Source: a virus
Length of the DNA stretch: 50,611 nucleotides
Virus record (IMG/VR): IMGVR_UViG_3300042691_008783
Location: 1-50,611 of that record
Reading direction: 5' to 3' (one strand)
How positions within the stretch are numbered: position 1 is the first letter of the stretch; each line of letters opens with the position of its first letter. A model generated the notes under the pieces. The model did no database searches. It was not told where the DNA came from and was given only the letters and a program-made list of their open reading frames with translations. The translations under genes were made by a program, and so were the position numbers. Below are positions 47,573 to 50,611 of this stretch, in pieces.

Positions 47573-50010
47573 AAAGCGACGAAATAAAAGTACACATTTC
47601 AAACTCTCCGTTTCCTTCAGTGACGGCTACAGATGCTCAGAAAAGAAGCACTGCTTACGGACTGAGTGTAGCAAAAGCTATTGAGAATGAATGGTTTAAT
47701 AGAAGTGGTGCAACTTGTCGTTACTACGATCAGTACGCTGAGTTCCACATGCTAAGATTATATGCTCGCGGACAGCAGCCAATACAGAAGTACAAGAACG
47801 AGTTAGCTATTGATGGCGACCTTTCTTACCTGAATCTTAACTGGCAGATTGTACCTATCATACCAAAGTTCGAAGATGTCGTGGTAAACGGCATGGCTGA
47901 GAGGGTGTATAAGATTCGGGCTACGGCTCAGGATGCACTTTCTGCAGAGAAGAAGAACTTGTATCAGGACATGGTTGAGGCTGACATGGTAGCAAAGGAT
48001 TTTCTTTTAGCTACTAAGGAGCAGTTTGGTGTTGACGCATTTAACGTTGACCCGAAAGATTTACCAAACAACGACGAAGAATTGAATCTCTACATGGAGC
48101 TTAACTATAAGCCTTCGATAGAGATTGCAGAAGAGATAGCGATTGACAACCTACTAGAGATGAATGACTACAAGGTTATTCAGTCTCAGGCTGACAAGGA
48201 TCAGTTTGAGATAGGTGTGTCATTTGCAAAGCATGAGTTTGTAAGAGGAGAGGGAGTTAGAATTGACTACGTAGATCCAGCTACTATGGTATGGAGCTAC
48301 ACAGAAAAGCCTGACTTCTCAGACTGTTTTTATTTTGGAGAGGTTAAACAGGTTCACTACACTGAGCTTCGTAAGATTAATCCAGACATTACAGACGAGC
48401 AGCTAGAAGAAATTAAGCAGTACGGAGCTGCGTGGTATAACGCCTACGATGGCGCACGAAGATTCTACGATGATGCATTCCTCGGAGAGGTAGTTACGTT
48501 ACTTTACTTTAACTACAAGACCGAGAAGAAATTTGTATATAAGGAAAAGAAGACCAAGGTTGGTGGACTTAAGCTTATAGAAAAGGATGACTCATTCAAG
48601 CCAGAGGAGAATGACTTGTTTAGAGTTGTGGAGATACCGAAAGAGGTATGGTACGAAGGAGTACTTATCTGTGGTTCTAATCACCTACTTAAGTGGGAGA
48701 TGATGAAGAACATGGTACGCCCTAAGTCTGCAACACAAAAAGCACTACCGTCATACGTTGGTTTTGCACCAAGAATGTACAAAGGGAAGATTGACTCTTT
48801 AGTTAAGAGAATGATTCCACACGCTGATCAGATTCAGTTGATTAGCTTGAAGATGCAGCAGGTACTTAACAGGATGGTCCCTGATGGTGTATTTATTGAT
48901 GTTGATGGATTAAATGAGATCGACTTAGGAAAAGGTCAGGCGTACAACCCATCTGAAGCACTTAAGTTATTCTATCAGACAGGTTCCGTTGTAGGACGTT
49001 CATTCACAGAGGATGGAGGATTTAATAACGGACGTATTCCAATCCAAGAGCTTAGTTCGAATAACGGAGGAGGAAAGATTCAGTCGCTTATTGCAGCTTA
49101 CAACTTTGAGATTAACATGCTCAGAGATGTTACTGGAATAAATGAAGCAAGAGACGGATCTACACCACACCCTGACGCACTAGTTGGAGTACAGAAGCTA
49201 GCAGCACTAAGTAGCAACACAGCAACTAGACACATACTTGAAGGTCGTCTTATGATGACGCGCAGACTTGCACAAGGTCTTTCATTGAGAATGGCAGACA
49301 TACTTGAGTACGCTGACTTTAAGGAGCAGTTTGCTATGCAGATTGGTAAGTACAACTTATCGATTATTGAGGATATTAAGGACTTGTACTTATATGATTT
49401 TGGTATTTATATCGATCTTGCTCCTGACGAGGAAGAGAAGCAGCTACTTGAAGCCAACATACAGATATCGCTTCAAAGGGATCAAATAGAACTTGAGGAC
49501 GCTATTGATATCCGAAAGGTAGGAAACATAAAGCTAGCGAACGAGCTGCTTAAGATGAAGCGTAGAAGAAAGCTTGAAGACATGCGTGCAAGAGAGGATC
49601 AGCAGATGCAGATGCAAGCTGAAATTAACGCGCAGTCACAGCAGATGGCAGCTGAGTCAAAGATGCAGCAAGCACAGATGGAAGCACAGGCTAAGATGCA
49701 AATTAAAGAGAACGAGGTAGCACTCGAAATCAAGAAGATGCAGTTCGAGGTTGAGATGAAAAAAGAGTTGATGCAGATTGAGTTCAGTTACAACATGGAA
49801 CTTAAGGGTATTGAGACTGACGGTCTGATGAAGCGCGAGAAAGAGAAGGAAGACAGAAAGGATAAACGCACTGAGCTTCAGGCTACGCAGCAGTCAGAAC
49901 TTGTTGAGCAGAGACAAAAGCAGCTACCAGCAAAGAACTTTGAAAGCTCAGGTAACGATACAATAACTGGAGACGGGTCGTTTGACTTAGAATCATTTAT
50001 GCCGAAGTAA
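47569..50010 (+). CDS. Portal protein (813 aa)
   Basis: Large portal of the Bacteroidota type: an N-terminal AEFHMLRLYARGQQPIQKYK, then the LNLNWQIVPIIPKFEDVVVNG core and the long helix with MLRDVTGINEARDGS, a typical portal crown region. From about 665 the chain becomes a Gln/Met/Lys-rich coiled coil (QMQMQAEINAQSQQMA...), and it ends with an acidic LESFMPK tail. It forms the ring through which DNA passes. Coupled to the terminase by ATGA. Confidence 0.85.
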   Translation: MKSDEIKVHISNSPFPSVTATDAQKRSTAYGLSVAKAIENEWFNRSGATCRYYDQYAEFHMLRLYARGQQPIQKYKNELAIDGDLSYLNLNWQIVPIIPKFEDVVVNGMAERVYKIRATAQDALSAEKKNLYQDMVEADMVAKDFLLATKEQFGVDAFNVDPKDLPNNDEELNLYMELNYKPSIEIAEEIAIDNLLEMNDYKVIQSQADKDQFEIGVSFAKHEFVRGEGVRIDYVDPATMVWSYTEKPDFSDCFYFGEVKQVHYTELRKINPDITDEQLEEIKQYGAAWYNAYDGARRFYDDAFLGEVVTLLYFNYKTEKKFVYKEKKTKVGGLKLIEKDDSFKPEENDLFRVVEIPKEVWYEGVLICGSNHLLKWEMMKNMVRPKSATQKALPSYVGFAPRMYKGKIDSLVKRMIPHADQIQLISLKMQQVLNRMVPDGVFIDVDGLNEIDLGKGQAYNPSEALKLFYQTGSVVGRSFTEDGGFNNGRIPIQELSSNNGGGKIQSLIAAYNFEINMLRDVTGINEARDGSTPHPDALVGVQKLAALSSNTATRHILEGRLMMTRRLAQGLSLRMADILEYADFKEQFAMQIGKYNLSIIEDIKDLYLYDFGIYIDLAPDEEEKQLLEANIQISLQRDQIELEDAIDIRKVGNIKLANELLKMKRRRKLEDMRAREDQQMQMQAEINAQSQQMAAESKMQQAQMEAQAKMQIKENEVALEIKKMQFEVEMKKELMQIEFSYNMELKGIETDGLMKREKEKEDRKDKRTELQATQQSELVEQRQKQLPAKNFESSGNDTITGDGSFDLESFMPK

Positions 50011-50270
50011 TGGATAAGAAATCAATGAAGTGTAACTCTCCGAAGAAGACACCTAGTCATCCAACGAAGAGTCATGTGGTTAAAGCGTGTGAGAACGGCA
50101 AAGAGAAGATTGTCAGATTCGGTCAACAGGGAGTCGTAGGATCACCAAAGAAAGAAGGCGAATCTGAGGCTGAAAGAAATCGAAGAAAGTCATTTAATGC
50201 GAGACATAAGTGTGGTACTGCCAACAGTAAGCTTACAGCTAGACATTGGTCATGTAAGCACAAATGGTGA
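50010..50270 (+). CDS. Small Cys/His-rich basic protein, DUF6321-like (86 aa)
   Basis: GKEKIVRFGQQGVVGSPKKE and RRKSFNARHKCGTANSKLTA, ending ARHWSCKHKW. The pattern GKEK..RFGQQGV.GSP and RRKSF.ARH is a known small phage domain beside the portal. Cys and His pairs near the end could bind zinc. TAATG overlap with the portal. Confidence 0.8.
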   Translation: MDKKSMKCNSPKKTPSHPTKSHVVKACENGKEKIVRFGQQGVVGSPKKEGESEAERNRRKSFNARHKCGTANSKLTARHWSCKHKW

Positions 50271-50287
50271 GATATCAAACTTTTTGT

Positions 50288-50295
50288 TAATTTTG
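50288..50295 (+). promoter_or_regulatory. Promoter box TAATTTTG
   Basis: TAnnTTTG box 23 bases before the ATG at 50319, in the 48-base gap after the portal unit. It would drive the scaffold and capsid genes to the right. Confidence 0.5.
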
Positions 50296-50318
50296 TAACA
50301 ATTAAATTCAATTCATAA

Positions 50319-50611
50319 ATGGAAATCAAAGCAGTTCGTATTGTTGATGGCGAAGAGAAATCAGCAGTACAGATAGAAAAAGAGTTAATCGAACAGCATG
50401 AAAAGGAGCTTGAAGAAAAGCAAGAGCCTATCGTTGAGGAGATTAAGGAGCCAGCTCCAATAGAATTAAAAGAAGAAGACGTTCTTTCATTTATTAAGAG
50501 CAAAAAGAATATAGAGGTTAACTCTTTGGATGAGTTTGAGGCATTGCTAAAGAAAGGCAGTGAGGTAGAACTTCCTGAAGATGTGAAGGCTTTTTTGGAT
50601 TACAAGAAAGA
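50319..50611 (+). CDS. Scaffold-like protein, N-terminal part (cut by window edge)
   Basis: At least 97 aa: MEIKAVRIVDGEEKSAVQIE, a long Glu/Lys helix, then VLSFIKSKKNIEVNSLDEFE and LPEDVKAFLDYKK. The last pattern is typical of prohead scaffolds in Bacteroidota phages, and the place after the portal fits. The C-terminus and the capsid gene should lie to the right of the window. Confidence 0.7.
   Translation, partial: MEIKAVRIVDGEEKSAVQIEKELIEQHEKELEEKQEPIVEEIKEPAPIELKEEDVLSFIKSKKNIEVNSLDEFEALLKKGSEVELPEDVKAFLDYKK

Overview
The window is a large, incomplete piece of a tailed bacteriophage genome. The host is very probably a member of the Bacteroidota (Flavobacteriia/Cytophagia type). The signs are repeated TAnnTTTG promoter boxes (the -7 box of Bacteroidota sigma factors), AT-rich sequence with weak ribosome binding sites, and many protein families typical of Bacteroidota phages: a VirE/BT4734-type primase-helicase, a DUF3127-type SSB, a GH108 endolysin, a two-repeat polyvalent protein, and fibers with shared N-terminal anchors. 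No integrase, repressor/Cro pair, reverse transcriptase, DNA polymerase, capsid or tail tube gene is visible. The scaffold-like gene is cut at the right edge and an unidentified gene is cut at the left edge, so the missing virion genes probably lie outside the window.

Layout. (1) 1-8763, plus strand: the end of an unidentified gene and a 2808-aa injected-type polyvalent protein with a zincin motif, ending in a bidirectional terminator. (2) 8775-30505, minus strand: a dense early block of about 55 genes, many under 60 aa and joined by ATGA overlaps. It contains a metallophosphoesterase, a helicase-VRR-NUC fusion, a primase/SF3 helicase, an SSB, a PD-(D/E)XK exonuclease, a small P-loop ATPase, a Myb-like peptide, a membrane-anchored 3D-domain protein, an array of single genes separated by integron attC-like palindromes (24.73-26.49 kb), and two oversized tRNA-like genes. 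(3) 30.5-31.79 kb: a divergent control region with leader hairpins, a leftward promoter, iteron-like repeats and a rightward promoter. (4) 31793-50611, plus strand: small basic proteins, three fiber genes, phage GroEL and a GroES-like partner, holin-like proteins, a unimolecular spanin, a GH108 endolysin, two receptor-binding-type proteins with the same N-terminus, a putative small terminase, large terminase, portal and the start of a scaffold-like gene. One minus-strand winged-helix gene (39247-39729) sits inside this block behind back-to-back promoters.

How it may work. The leftward transcript would supply replication and recombination functions and many accessory peptides. The rightward transcripts start at TAnnTTTG boxes, two of them only four bases before an ATG, and would supply folding, adsorption, lysis and packaging proteins. 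The same GTGTTGAATTA/TGTCGGTT repeat family occurs at the rightward promoter and at an internal leftward promoter near 27.9 kb, suggesting one factor acts at both. The most unusual feature is the attC-like cassette array inside a phage early operon, where two genes lie between the arms of long inverted repeats. All assignments come from reading the sequence; no database search was run.
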